From positions 17,165,594 to 17,229,593 of the forward strand of contig NC_092563.1 in the NCBI RefSeq assembly GCF_037975245.1: a DNA stretch of 64,000 bases. Reading direction: 5' to 3'. Made by a program: the position numbers and the translations under genes. Source of the DNA: Apostichopus japonicus (lineage: Eukaryota; Echinodermata; Holothuroidea; Aspidochirotida; Stichopodidae). The notes under the pieces were generated by a model. It had not been told where the DNA came from and made no database searches. It saw nothing but the letters and a program-made list of their open reading frames with translations. Positions 13,150 through 27,023 of the stretch are shown piece by piece (the stretch's first letter is position 1; each line of letters starts with the position of its first letter).

Positions 13150-13525
13150 TCTATTTTTTCATCGGAGGGGGGGGGGGGGTTGAGCAGATGAGAATAAAAC
13201 ATTTATAACTACTCATCTCATAGCATAATGGGTGAGCTCCGTATGAGCCTGATATGCCTAGCGCCTACACGAGTCAGTCACTATACCTTGGGGGTGGGGG
13301 CATATGATATTGTGTCTTCACACTGCAGAAATTGGGGGGGGGGCGTGGGAGTGGGGGGGAATTTATAACTACTCATCTCATAGCATAATGGGTTAGCTCC
13401 GTATGAGCCTGATAGGCCAGCGCCTACACGAGTCAGTCACTAAACCTTGGGATGGGGGGGGGGGGGCATATGATATTGTGTCTCCACACTGCAGAAATTG
13501 GAGGGCGTGGGAGTGGGGGCGTGTC
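13150..13525. repeat. tandem pair of ~160-bp G-rich repeat units
   Basis: The marker 'tagcataatggg' occurs at 13221 and 13381, giving a 160-bp spacing. Both units carry 'cctacacgagtcagtcac', 'gcatatgatattgtgtct' and poly-G stretches of 8-12 bases. A third, more diverged copy is at 23400-23700 in the intron of the first sulfotransferase gene, and there it ends with ggcgcccctg. Confidence 0.8.
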
Positions 13526-14385
13526 GTGTTATATAGAATATATTAGAAGTTATAAAACAGTGGATTACCAGTAAGTCCTGCACTGAGGAGCCGACGGAAT
13601 TATCAATTTATTCTTAAGGAGCATTCCACATGTTTCAAATGTGAATATCCTGAAAACAAAAATAGCTGTAGAAACATGACTAGCACTCAAATTCTTCCTT
13701 AAGTCATCGCGCAGGGCCTGCAAATTAGTAACACTCTTATCGGTCTTGTCAGCTTGATAAACACATTGTCATATCAAATATTTGAAAGTATATAACGATA
13801 GACCTATATAATTATCTCCCATTATTAGGAAAGGTGGGTGTGGTAACAAAAGTAACGCGACTCGTTTCAAATGGTGTGAAACTATACGCATCGGTGCTTC
13901 TTGGTTTGACCATGGAGCTGCTACTCTATACCATGTCCTAACAAGCTCCCTGGTATGGCAAGTGTTCATAACTGAAAGCTTTCTTAAACTTACAAGGTTT
14001 TAAGTTCACTACCGTACAGAAGGAGTATGTGTAGAGATATATACCAGTCACCGCCTGAGTCGAAATATGTGTGTTTGTGTCTTTATTGAAACGGAACAAA
14101 CTTCTCTATTACTTTGGTAGCATAAAGGCGTATCTGTGAAAAAGGTCAGTATATAGTCATATCAAACAGTGAAAGAAAGCGTGTTGCCTTGTCATCAGAC
14201 TTATAATACGAGTAGGCTACATTAGCATGAATACTAGTACAAGGCTCATAACCGTGAGTACGAGTAAGAATACTACATTTTACACTAATTGTTATACTAG
14301 ATTCCAAACTTTCCAGAGTACCCAAATACGAGGCCAAAACCCTGAGGACGAGAACAGGTTACTATGTTAGAATACAGGAACAAGC

Positions 14386-14460
14386 AGGGACGTAGCCAGG
14401 GGGGAGCAGGGGAGCGACCGCTACCCCCCCCCCTTTCAGTGTCGATTTTTTTTTTTTTAA
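14386..14460 (+). mobile_element. fragment of hAT-like non-autonomous element (left end)
   Basis: Begins cagggacgtagccagggg, matching the left terminal inverted repeat of the element at 47886-48192, followed by a G-run, a C-run and a T-run. No right end was found nearby, so it is truncated. Confidence 0.5.
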
Positions 14461-15644
14461 ACTGTCGTTTTTTTAGCATGGTATTTTGTCAGTGCTCTTT
14501 TGATCTTGAATACTCGTCAGCTCCGTTAACTCGATTGTAATCGTAGTAACATCCACGCCTACTGATTCAACTACTTACTTAGTTTGGCAGATGCAATTAG
14601 CTAAATTTAGCTTATAGCCAATTACAAGCCTACAGTTGGCCACTGCGTAATAAAATACATATTGCCTACCTAACCGCACTCTATGGAATGTCACGAACTG
14701 TATGCACAACAACGTCGACAACGTTCGTTCAATGAGTCGTCCTAAGTTGTTGCACGAACAGCATGTTATGAAGCTAAGCTAGCAATCGTACGTGATACGC
14801 ACTTCCTATAAATAATTATTACACTGCTGATACACTGCGATAACGATATTTGTTTTTAGGCCACTGCATATCTGGCTGTATTACAAAATATGAAAGTTTA
14901 TATTGTCCATCAGTTAAGTTCGTCAAATGTATTAAAGTCCAGACATTGGACAATAAACAAGAATCATCCTACTGGAAAACTTGTAAAAGAGCACTATGTT
15001 TGTCTTTCTGATATATTATGTAAAAGAACATGTAAAAGAATTTAAACAGGAAACAAAATCTGCTGATACTGATATCATATGATCAGGGCGTAGCCAGTAT
15101 GTAGCACGGTAGTTTCATTCAACACTATACCCGCCGAAAAAGACTATAGGATCCGATCTTGTCAGTTTTTTAACATGTAGTTAAGAACCCGTTTACGCAG
15201 ATAGTATTTCAGTTGAGAAAACACTTGAGAAATTTGCATCAGATGGCAATCGTCGGATAGCTCTCGCCTTCTCTTATTAGGCTAACTTAAACATTTACTA
15301 GCTATACAGTTGTATCAAAGACATTTCTGGCCTATCTTTGTATCTACAAGTATCAGAAGTTGAAAAGTAAGACTACTAAGAGGGGGGGGGGGGGGGTCGT
15401 TGATGGAGTGATGTGTATACGCAAATAAGATAATACAATAAGATTTATAAAGGGTACTAAATATCAGTCTAATCGAATTTCTGCAAAGTGCCCTTTGACG
15501 TCGGTGCCCCCCCCCCCCCAGGTTAAAAGTGCTTCCGCCGCCCTTGTGTACCTTGCTAATTTTAATACATTATGTATTATTGAATTACGTACTATTTTAA
15601 CTCGTTTGTTTTTTGGGTTTAAAAGTGATATTGAATGAGGTGTC

Positions 15645-15861
15645 TCAAGTTAGCAAGAGGCCAGGGAACCAGAATGAACATTCGGGAAGGGCCGTTTCCG
15701 GCCATCTGGGGGGGGGTTTGTAAAACCAAAAATTTTCTTGTACGCTCCGCGCCAACTGATGGTGGCGCTCCGTTCAGATAGTCGTGCCTACAACTTTGAA
15801 AATCCATATCAATCGCAAAAAGTGCTCCCCCCCTTTCAAATTCCTGGCTACGTCGCTGGGC
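15645..15861 (+). mobile_element. hAT-like non-autonomous element copy, left end missing
   Basis: Carries the shared core (tccggccatctgg..., aattttcttgtacgct, then gcgccaac...ggtggcgctcc at 15749-15772) and a right end cctggctacgtcgctgg, like that of the copy at 47886-48192. No left terminal repeat or target duplication was seen. Confidence 0.6.
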
Positions 15862-16082
15862 ACAAGTGCGAACACACAATATTGTACAAGTCTGCTTTTA
15901 ACCACTGTCGGTTCTTTAAGCTGTACCAGTAATCTTTGGTGCATATATCTGTTGTGACGGGCTACAGCTAAGTACAATCATGCACATTGCTAAAAAGGTT
16001 AATTAATTAATTAATTTTAATTACTGAACGGCAATTCACCTCATATCAGGTGGTTCCATTTAGTTGTTTGCTACAACAAGAC

Positions 16083-16144
16083 ACCTAAGGACGAAACCGG
16101 CCGTGAAGTGGAACTTTTCTGATGTGTTGATTTTTATTAATATA

Positions 16145-16147
<3 letters not shown>
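16083..16147 (+). mobile_element. truncated copy of the hammerhead-bearing tRNA-like element
   Basis: ggacgaaaccggccgtgaag (16089-16108) matches the 3' half of the hammerhead at 40037-40056 with one change: the U of the cleavage triplet is C. It continues with tggaacttttctgatgtgtt, as in the intact copy, and then enters a TA tract. The 5' part (CTGATGA, tRNA-like region) is missing, so it should not self-cleave. Confidence 0.65.
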
Positions 16148-16192
<45 letters not shown>

Positions 16193-16194
16193 TC
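16141..16194. repeat. (TA)n microsatellite
   Basis: Interrupted TA tract directly after the truncated hammerhead element. Confidence 0.95.
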
Positions 16195-16319
16195 AGATGG
16201 TGAACATCGTTATGTTCTTTTACTCCGAAACGGTTGTGTTATTTCATTTAAATTACGTATTGGAATTTATATTTCAATGATGTTGGACATAATTATATTC
16301 ATACGCCACTTGTGAGTAC

Positions 16320-17345
<1,026 letters not shown>

Positions 17346-17639
17346 ATTTAAGAAATACGTATCCCAAAAATGCCACTCCTGTTACGAAATCAAAATGACC
17401 AGCCTACCTTTATATTTAATGTTCTCCATTGCTTCACTTCCTATTTTTAAAAATTACTTTGTAATTTGTAGGTCCTTCACTTGCCAGAAAATTAAAAAAA
17501 CAAATGCAAGGCAGAACATTTTATCCATTGTAATAATTCGAACAGTCACTCTATATTTATTTATCCAGTAACTGAAGAATAAATCTAAAAAATAGTCAAT
17601 TCAAGTCTACCCCCCCCCCCCAAAAAAAAAGCAGCAGGA

Positions 17640-19380
17640 TATATGATAACTTTAAACCTGATATTGTTAGGCAAGTTATACCTTTTATTATTGAACCTGT
17701 AATATTTCCTTCAATACTGGCATATTTTCAGAAAAAACTAAAGATTGCCAAAGTTGTACCAATATTTAAGAATGGAGACACTGGTGGCTATGATGATTAC
17801 CGCCCTATATCTCTGCTATCATGTTTTTCTAAAATTATTGAACTCCTTATGTTTAATCGTATTTATAGCTTTCTTAGCAGATACAATAGTTTGTGTAAAG
17901 AACAGTATGGTTTTTGCCCTGACGAACTTGCTTTGTCAGATGCTATTGACAAATGGTATACTGAAATTGACTGTAATAAAACATGTATTGGCGTCTTCCT
18001 TGATCTTTCAAAAGCTTTTGACACTATATGGACCACAGCATTTCATTGAACAAATTATCCTTCTATGGTATCAGAGGAACCACGCTTAACTGGTTAAACA
18101 GCTATCTTTCTAATAGATATCGATATACCTCATCTAAGAACTTGAATCTGAACTTGCTAAAATCACTTGTAGGGTACCACAAGGATATATTTTTGGCCCC
18201 TTATTATTCATTATATATGTCAATGACATTTGCCAAGTCTCTAAAATTGCAAACATTACATTATTTGCTGACGGTACTCATATTTTTTTCCATTCTGATA
18301 ATTTTAGACACATTACAAAGTACTGTTTCTAATGAATTAAGTAAATTCTATGATTGGTTCACTGCTAATAAACTATCTATTAACTTTGAGAAAACTAATT
18401 ATATTGCTTTCAACACTGAAATTTCATTGGGATAGAGACATAATAATGAACGGTTAAATCATTGATCATGTAACTACTAAGTTTTTAGGTGTTGATATTG
18501 ACTGTAATTTATCATGGCGCAACCACATATCATTGTTCTGTAACAAAGTCGCAAGAAACATTGGAATACTCTCTAAATTGAAGCATTTCTACCCACATAA
18601 TATACTTGAAACGCTTTATCAAACTCCGATCTTACTACACTTTACATATTATACCATTATTTGGTCTGGGACATGAATCGTAATCACCTTTGTAAACTCC
18701 AAAAAGGAGCTATTCGTTACATTTCCCATTCTGCACCACGGGAACACACTGGTCTGCTATTCAAGAAACTAAACTTGCTTAAACTCGATGATATCATGCA
18801 AATGAACCTTGCGGCTTTTGCTTACAAATCATGGAATGGGTTACTGCCGGAAAATTTCACAGTTTTATTAATAGTAACAACACTTTTTATCACTATTAAA
18901 TGAGACATACTTATAATGCATGCACGTCGTAGTTTTTACCGCACCACTATAGGAACCAATAGCTTTCGTAACCGTATAATTAAAACATGGAATTCCCTTT
19001 CAGATAATAAAAAGACCAAAAGTCGTTGAGTTTATTTAAGAAGTATTTAAGAAAAGACATCATCACAACATACTAATACTATATTTCTGCTATATTCTGC
19101 TATATTTCTGCTATATTCTGCTATTCTGCTATATTTATATATATGAAGTAATTACATGTGTAGCTAAATTCTTTATGAACTAGGACAATTTCATCCTGTC
19201 TAGTTATTACTTCTTAAAGTATCTGTATCATTCTGCTCATTCAACTTGTATTATATTTTTTCTTCTTTTACCAGGGAGTCTTCTACTCTGTAAAGCCAAT
19301 TCAGGCTTTATAGAAGACTTCCTTTCACATTGTAATTTTTTTTATTGCTTATTTTATTGTCGTGATAATACAAATGAATA
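17640..19380 (+). mobile_element. broken non-LTR retrotransposon (LINE), RT to 3' end
   Basis: Plus-strand blocks in order: KVVPIFKNGD...YRPISLLSCFSKIIE (17745-17850), EQYGF (17900), CIGVFLDLSKAFDTI (17985-18031), a frameshift, then FYGIRGTTLNWLNSYLSNR (18060-18118), and in another frame VPQGYIFGPLLFIIYVND (18175-18230) and ITLFADGTHIFF (18255-18290). The catalytic YADD/FADD box is FADG (GGT at 18273-18275), removing an essential aspartate. The C-terminal piece TTIGTNSFRNRIIKTWNSL lies at about 18940-19003. At 19265-19314 an imperfect hairpin (gggagtcttcta.../...tagaagacttcc) sits in the 3' UTR, then a T-rich end. Frameshifts and stops make it a dead copy. It is a jockey/CR1-clade-like element. 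Confidence 0.8.
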
Positions 19381-19986
19381 AACAAACTGACGTTCGAAAA
19401 CCTCTTTTTGCAATTGCCAGTATATATATCTGAACGCTCTGCAGACACCGAGTTTCATGCAGAAGGATAAAGCGACTTGAGAACATCTCAGAACAAGTGT
19501 ACAGTAGACAAACAGTAGACAAACAGTAGACAAACACTTCAAGTCACTCGATCGCATTCACGCATATATACTCTGGACCAGAGTTCATAGGTTACGTAAT
19601 CTGTACTCGGCTAATGCATATGGTCGTCTGTAAATCAATAACTTCAGCGACAAACTTAACATTATTAGAAGTTAACTAAAAAAAGAGAATTCATTGTTAG
19701 CATCAATTTATTGAAAAGAAGGAGGATCCGAGGAGTATTTCGAATACTATTAATACATTCTTCAGGATCAACGGAAACCATCTTACTTTTTCTATTTTCA
19801 CACATTGTGCATGGACTGGTTGTAGCAAGTTGTGTGTCGCAACTGATAATTTCAACGATTTCTTGGGTATGTTGGTCCCTGAGCTCGAACAATATCCTCC
19901 ATGATACCGGTTACAATGTTTGTCACGGAGCTTAATTCTTTGTCTGAGCATCTATCCAGTCTCAACCATATACCAGCAACTGCAGG

Positions 19987-20023
19987 ATTATGAATAATCA
20001 TTAATGAAATAATTATTCATAAT
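19987..20023. repeat. 12-bp perfect inverted repeat
   Basis: attatgaataat (19987-19998) and attattcataat (20012-20023) are perfect inverse copies with a 13-base spacer. They lie about 400 bp upstream of the first sulfotransferase ATG. This may be a palindromic element end or a cruciform; its role is unknown. Confidence 0.7.
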
Positions 20024-20416
20024 GATTGCCTTAATGAAGGCATCCGTGTGGTAGTATTCTTAGGCACGTCATTTCCTGTTTTGGGCCAGTTGCGCTTATC
20101 TTTCCTATTGTTATTTCATACACTTTTCAAACTTGTACAGAAAATGAATATAAAGAAAATTGAAAGAAAACTTTATCGAAGCCTCACAGGGAAATGAAGA
20201 ATGATATCACCTTTTGTTTCCCCTTTCCTTTTACAGGCTGGATTAACAATCAACACCAACGATCACCAAGGACGTGTAATGCTGAGACGAATATGAACTG
20301 AGTGACGCAGGATTAATGTTTTAACTGGTAGAATTGACGACGAAATTAATTGAGCGTTCGAAAGGATTTATGATAGTCTTCACTTTGATCAAGTTGTTAA
20401 ACGATACCACAATACA

Positions 20417-21574
20417 ATGGTTAAGGATAACCAATCAGTAGCTGGTTGTAAATCCGCATATGCCTTGCTGGTATATGCCGCCATTGCGGTGGTTTATGTC
20501 TCATTGCAATTTCAGCCATCTACACCTGTCATCAGACCTCCAAACTTTGCCAACTTGCAACCACGGCCAATGCGTGATTCTTTAGATCACGGGCAAAGGC
20601 TCGCCGAAACAAAGAATCAATCTCTTCTTCCAATAAACGCGACCTCTGCATCTTCGCTGCTAACTTCAGCAATAAGGCAATACACTGGTACCGCCGCAGC
20701 AAAGAGAACGGGAAACATCAAAATCAAAACCCCGGACGAAACTGAGATAGTTGCACAACCTACCAGAGAGTCTCTTAATGATACTGGTAAGTCGAGGAAG
20801 TTTAAAGTGTTAGAAGAGCAAATTAAAAGTCATCACCCGAACCCGAAGGTCTAACCAGGCTTTTGAAAAGTAGCACATGGGTTTGAATATTTTCCCTGTC
20901 GAGCTTTACATGTGAATTATTTTACTCTGTGCATTTTTATGTCTAATTGCCTTTCGTAAAGGACTATTTTGGATAGATTTGTTTCAGTCCTGATGTCATC
21001 ACTCTAAGTGAAAAAGAAGAGGAATTTGAATGTTAGGACTATTTCTATATAGCTATTCTATACAGTGTCTAATCAATTACATTTTGAAATATGCTAAATC
21101 CCTTGGATGTTCCTTGAATGGTTAATTGACGATGACGTCGGCTGCTCAGTGCACGTGTAACGGTTATAATGTCAATTTATATTTTGAATTAAATCTTATA
21201 ACTCACTCGAAGCAAGTTCTTTTAACTTCATATTAACAACAGAGCAACCTGGGATAGATAACACTTTTTGTCATCCACAAATTTGTTATGCAATATAAGC
21301 ATACAACATGTAAGCATGTAAGCATGTAAGCATAAGTATGTAAGCATGCAATAAGGCATACAACTCTTATATTTTCCCCTGAGTTATTTGTTGCATACAA
21401 GGAACTGGTATCATGGTCTGTGAATTAGGCTGTATATATAGTTCAGTCACTTTATTTGGATGGACCTTAAAGGTGGCATAAAAGTACAACATAGACTGAC
21501 AGTGGTGTTTTGTAACACTTTGCAACATATCAAGGATTATATGTACCTATATGTACCGATACAGTCATCCTTTT

Positions 21575-21663
<89 letters not shown>

Positions 21664-21678
21664 TATATATATATATTT

Positions 21679-21712
<34 letters not shown>

Positions 21713-21725
21713 GTATATATATATA

Positions 21726-21779
<54 letters not shown>

Positions 21780-24700
21780 TAAATCAATTAAAATTAATAT
21801 GAAAAAGCGTCCGGACCACAATTATATAGAAAAGAATGGATACCTTAATTATTCGTTTGGTATGAAAATTGATATGATAATGTTGTTGTTATAGGACAAT
21901 TGCAATCTTAATGATATTGAGTAGTGTTGAACAGGGTTAGTAAACTTGCGAGCGAGCGAGCGTGGGGGGGGGGGGGTTAGGGGTAGTGGAAGATGTGACT
22001 TTGAATTTGAAGGAGAAAACTAAAAGTTATAAATAACTAAAACCGTCAAAACTTACCGCAACAATATATCTTGTCTGAGTATTTGAATGTTCAACAACCA
22101 TTAATATGGAATATTTTAATTTAATTTTCCAACCAAGGGAGACTTTGTAATAATATATGGGTACTTTATAACCACAAAAATTTAAAAGTTGGGTAGCTCT
22201 TATTGCCAAAACTGGGAAATTCTAAAAATGTATTCAATAGGGACGCTTTTCATAGTTTTCACAGAACTGCATGGGCTCCCCGATTGCACCGCCTTAAACC
22301 AAACGCGAAAACCTCCTTTGAGATCATTAAAGTTTAACAATCTCGAACTGAGGTATTATATTATCCCCATATGAAAAACAACAAGTCAATTTCATGTTTG
22401 AGTCATTTAACATTCGAAATTTAGTGACTGTCCTGTCATTTTGCATAACTGTAACCAAATATGTCAATATAATCCTATGTTGTTGATACATCAATGAAAA
22501 ACAATTCATCAAACTACAAAACTTTTTTTTTCACGTTTTGATTGCCAACATAGAGCAAATTTTGGGGTTAAAATTGATTAAAATGTTTCGTGGGATTTTT
22601 TTTCCACTTCATTTTGCCAGCCAGTTTACTGAGCTAGCCCTCAGTCCCCCTTTCCAACTACAATTCACAACCATGATCACTAAGTGGTTACAGTCTCAGT
22701 CGATTTGAGGGGACTGAGATTGGAGTTCATCAAGTTGTTTGGTTTCGTATACCGAGGACTTATCTTGAAAGACTGGTGGCTGGGATAATTCGGGGGGGGG
22801 GGGGGGTTAGGCGCTGCAGCCCGGGACGGGCTCGATTAGGGAGACCGGGGAAAAAATGGGGAAAAATAATTGTCTTTGCTCATTCATGATTTACAAAGGA
22901 TAGAGAAAGAGGATAAAACTGGTAACCGGTGATTTGGCTGTCAAAATTTTGTGATTGTACAAATTTGACTCGTTGATGACTTTTTTTTTAAACAGAAATG
23001 TCTTCTTTGTGCGATAAAATGAGGTTTATGCCGGAAGGTGGACTGCCAGTGGTAGCTTTGGCTAGTATTCCAGGCTCTGGAAACACGTGGTTGAGGTATC
23101 TAATTGAACGAGTAACAGGGATATACACCGGAAGTATTTATAATGACAGAAGTCTATATCTTGGAGGTAAGTTGAAATCAGCTTCTGGGGGAGGGTGGGT
23201 GGACGGGAGCTTGAGGGGACTCTATAGCAGACAGAATATTTCAAAGAAATCCTACTGTACAGTACATATAATGTAACATGATTATGTGGTACAGCCTTAT
23301 CAGTTGGCTTTCTGCAACATCGTTTCAAAAATTGCAATCTGTAGCACCATCTCCTGCAGTGGCATCTATAGGCATCCTTCATTTTACCAAACTTTCTCAA
23401 ATGGGGGAGGGGACACCTCTCCCCTTAAAAGTTCTATTTTGTTATTTGGGGAGATGAGCAGATGAAAATAAAACATTAATTACTACTCATTTCATAGCAT
23501 ATTGTGTGAGTTCCTTTTATGAGATGACACGAGTCATTATGAGCCTATATATAAGGCTAGCACCTACACGAGTCAGTCACGAAACCTTGAGGGGAGGGAG
23601 GGGGGGGGGAGGGCATTTGATATTGTTTCCCTGCCCACCCTTCAAAAAGTGGTGGGACGTGTCCACCTGTCCCCAATGATTGGCGCCCCTGTTTAGGGGT
23701 TATATACCAAGAACCTTTAGTTGGTTGTTAGCAATTATAGCTCAGTAACTGAAGGAAGGATTACTTGAAGAATTAAAACGTCTTTGAGGTTCATAATCAT
23801 TAGTTTAAATTGTTTTATAACGATTACCGCAAGCTTGTTTTATCTTTGTGTTGTGACCCCCTCTGGCGTAACAATCTCTACTATATTTCCCATTTACTTC
23901 TCAATATTTACGAAGGCTTCAAAGGGGAAATGAAGGCTCCTTATACAGGTGAAACTGTCGTTGTAAAAATGCATGGAATTCGGCAGCCGTGGAATATTGA
24001 GAAGGTGATATTTCTTGCGAGAGATCTTTACGGAGCTATCATGGCGGACTTCAATCGAAGTAAAGGAAAAGGACACACCAAAGTTGTCAACGAATCTGTT
24101 TACCATACAAAAGGTTACTCAACTTAACTTTGAAGGAATATTGTCGTCTTTGAATTCCCGTTTCGATGGGAGGGGGTCATACTGACTATATATATATAAA
24201 CCTACTCCCGAATAATTTAGCTTGGGGTATTTAAAATTATATACAGCAGCCAATCCCCCACCCCACCCAAACCCCAAGCCCTTTATTTCGAACTAACAAA
24301 GTACTATTGGTAGACCCTAAGCACACTTTTAATTGGAGAGAAGGTCTCTTTATTCACACAAATGTATATACTAAGCTGCTTCCTATACTCAATATCATGT
24401 GAAGTCTTAAAAACATTGTTGTGATATTTATTTATTTCTATTTCTAAGTTTCTGACCTCTTTCATGCCCAACTTCATCCGAATTCATAAAATTGTTTTTA
24501 GCCGCGTCTGCAACAACTCCATTAGGCCTAGTACTCAGAATGCGACACAAAGCCCAATTGGTGGGGGGGGGGGGGGGGAGACTCTAGCTAGTTTAACACG
24601 TTCACAGTGTGGCTTGTAAGCAGTTTCAAGGGCAACTGGGGTTGAAGGTTGTTAACGTGAAATTAACACAAAGAAAGAGTGTACAGGTTGAGTTATTAGA

Positions 24701-25576
24701 ATTATTAAAACAAAGAGAGAGAGAGAGAGGTGGAGAGAAAAACGTAAAGCTTATAGGCTTATACTGAGGACTTGACGTCATCATCAATTTAGCCTTAAAG
24801 GAGCATTCCAGTGAGATTTAATATATTTCGAACGGGGATTTCTTGAAAACCAGAATAAGTGTAGACGCATAATTAACACCCAAAATTGTTGATCTATCAA
24901 AGTGGCTGGAAGACAAGTTTAATTTTTCAGAAACTCAGTCTGGCCCCGCAAAGAATCAGTAACCACAATGTTAGGTCTTTTGTTATCTCAAGTAAGATGT
25001 TAATATGCACTAAAAATAGTAGTAGCCGCATTGCGTACAAAAAAAAGGACTCAAATGATATCACATTATGTAGCTTTTAGTTTTTTATTTTACACTTCAC
25101 ACAGTATTTTGCTTATTTTGCAATTTAAATAAGCCTTCGCAAAGTGAAATGTAACTTCATTCGTGTGATATATATACGTACATGAAATAGTTTATAAAAC
25201 TCATGATTCTGTATATACTTTCCGCTTCACAGCTTGGCCAAACACCGTGAAAGGTTTGTCACGCCGTTGGAAATCCCTCGTCAAACAGATTACAGATAAA
25301 TTCACCAATGAAAATCTTTTAGTAGTTCGTTACCAAGATTTGAAGACTGATCTTCCAAACCAACTTAGAAGAATCGTTGAATTTCTTGGACTTCCGTTAG
25401 ATGAAAAGAGATTAAATTGCACAATACAGAGAACAGAGGGGAACTTCCATCGGCCAAAGCACGCTCTATCATTCGATCCTTTCCAAAAACCTTTGAGAGT
25501 TGTGGTAGAGAACGCGATGAAAGAGACCCAGATCAAATTTAAGCAACATAATTTACCACTATTTCGAATGAATTAA
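20417..25576 (+). CDS. WSCD-like sulfotransferase A, type II membrane protein, 4 coding exons
   Basis: Predicted Golgi PAPS-dependent sulfotransferase of the WSCD1/2 type, lacking WSC domains. Exons 20417-20786, 22996-23166, 23916-24113 and 25233-25576 give 360 residues; all introns are phase 1. The N-terminus has a short cytosolic part, a hydrophobic anchor at about residues 13-30 and a Ser/Thr-rich stem. PGSGNTW (149-155) is the 5'-phosphosulfate loop. VVVKMHG (195-201) and [16 protein letters not shown] (213-228) form the second substrate region and the 3'-phosphate site, with Arg216. The C-terminal [21 protein letters not shown] and [15 protein letters not shown] blocks are typical. At Arg+8, where many sulfotransferases have Ser, this copy has Ala224. 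The exon 3 donor (GTTACT) is weak. An acceptor at 20238 suggests an upstream non-coding exon. A paralogue follows at 29935. The acceptor substrate cannot be told from sequence. Confidence 0.86.
21577..21776. repeat. (TA)n microsatellite in intron 1 of sulfotransferase A
   Basis: About 200 bp of TA, with interruptions (aaa, ttt, catatacat) at 21660-21726. Confidence 0.97.
23400..23700. repeat. dispersed copy of the 160-bp G-rich repeat, in intron 2 of sulfotransferase A
   Basis: Shares gagcagatga, aataaaac, 'cctacacgagtcagtcac' and the G-run plus gatattgt blocks with 13150-13525. The ends (gggacacctctcccc, ggcgcccctg) suggest it is a GC-ended mobile element. Confidence 0.7.
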
Positions 25577-26243
25577 GATTTAAGATCCGTAACTTTATGA
25601 ACTGTATATAGTGCTATATATATAGCCTGCCTTCAATGAGGCCCCTATATAAACTATTAAATCAATCTATTGAACAAAATTGCTACTGGATTATCGTTAG
25701 AAATGATTTTGTAAACACACACACACAAACACTCACACGACGAATAGTGCTCGTGTCAGTGGGGTGGGATTTGTATTTGGACTTAATTGCACTTCAGCAT
25801 TGTCTCGGACTCGGAGTACCCTTGACTCAATTTTGTTAAGACCCTAGAATGTACAGCCTAGTGTACCTTTCTCTTTCACAAAGCTATCTCCCCGTATCTA
25901 TTTGATATACTGCCAAGAGAACGCCCGAGGCAACTGCAACGCTTTCGATGGAAACTATAGGTTTGTATCGGACAGATCCTCGGGCATGTAAAATACAGTG
26001 GGCAAGCACCTTCGTGGTAGCCTGAAACGGACTCTGTACAGTTTGCATGTACAGTTTGCACAGGAGTATTGCAAACGACTTTCCTTGACACGAACTAAAG
26101 TCATATTCAGAGCGAGTCAACCAACATTTTGAGTTCTCTGCAAGACAGACATGATTTAAACAAAGTACGGTTATGCATTTCTTTATGAAAACTCTATTGG
26201 TTTAAAACTAAGATAAGTTTTCTCGCTACTACTATTATTTACA

Positions 26244-26363
<120 letters not shown>

Positions 26364-26437
26364 CGATACAGGTGACAAACGCCTACAGTGGAATTACGGA
26401 AATCCTTACCGGTTTCGAACCTCTGGACATACAATCA

Positions 26438-26509
26438 GAGTCCATAGCCTAGTGGTTAGGGTGTCCGCGTACAGAGCGGAAGGCCCGTGGTTCGAATCCC
26501 GGTGGAGGC
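26438..26509 (+). mobile_element. tRNA-derived SINE-like sequence between two TA tracts
   Basis: 72 bases fit a cloverleaf: D arm gcct/gggt around agtggtta, anticodon stem tccgc/gcgga with loop gtacaga (anticodon ACA), 5-base variable region, T loop ttcgaat. A box (tagcctagtggttagg) and B box (ggttcgaatcc) are intact. The T stem has two mismatches and the acceptor stem two. The anticodon would be unusual and flanking TA tracts are typical of an inserted element, so a SINE or tRNA pseudogene is more likely than a working tRNA. Confidence 0.6.
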
Positions 26510-26556
26510 TGAAAGTTTTTTCACTGTTCTTGATTTTCCAACTCATTACGATTTTC

Positions 26557-26559
<3 letters not shown>

Positions 26560-26608
<49 letters not shown>
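26560..26608. repeat. (TA)n microsatellite
   Basis: About 49 bp of TA between the tRNA-like element and a Penelope-like C-terminus. Confidence 0.97.
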
Positions 26609-26611
<3 letters not shown>

Positions 26612-26927
26612 CAAACACTTAGCTAAATTTCCCAACTGTAAGCGGCTATGTGACAACAACTCATTCAAAATTATCGACTCAGCTCCCACTAAACTCCAGC
26701 TTAGGATCAAAGAAAGCCTACATATCAATTGGGATAAACCTAATCTCAACAAACAGCTTGACTGTCCAATGTTATCTTTGTTGAGTTAATCTACTTGTCC
26801 GTGTGTGTTACTGCTAGTGTACATTTGTTTGCTATTGTTTGCTACTTTCGAAACATGTCGTTCTTTTTGCATTAATTTTGGTAAATAGATGTATAAGTTA
26901 AAGTCTGTGGTGTTTTCAATTTTTTTA
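26609..26927 (+). mobile_element. Penelope-like element, C-terminal coding tail and 3' UTR
   Basis: The frame reads FKIIDSAPTKLQLRIKESLH, then INWDKPNLNKQL, and ends in a stop at 26787-26789. This K/LKIKEA-H-K--P-LN pattern is the usual end of the GIY-YIG region in Penelope-like retroelements. A 3' UTR with tactttcgaaacatgtcg and a T-rich end follow, then a TA tract. Everything upstream is lost at the TA tract, so it is a 5'-truncated insertion. Confidence 0.6.
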
Positions 26928-26946
26928 ATATATATATATATATATA

Positions 26947-27023
<77 letters not shown>
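26928..27023. repeat. (TA)n microsatellite
   Basis: About 96 bp of TA at the 3' end of the Penelope-like fragment. Confidence 0.97.

Noticed and set aside
19665-19951. Minus-strand frames of 75 and 82 codons between the LINE and sulfotransferase A
   Set aside because: No splice context, no recognised family, and overlapping frames on both strands; nothing supports a gene.
26395-26440. Second hammerhead on the minus strand
   Set aside because: gaaaccggta resembles the 3' half, but the CTGANGA box is ctgattg and stems I and II do not pair; at best a relic.
26438-26509. Functional tRNA gene
   Set aside because: It folds as a cloverleaf but has T-stem and acceptor mismatches, an odd ACA anticodon and TA-tract flanks; a SINE or pseudogene is more likely.
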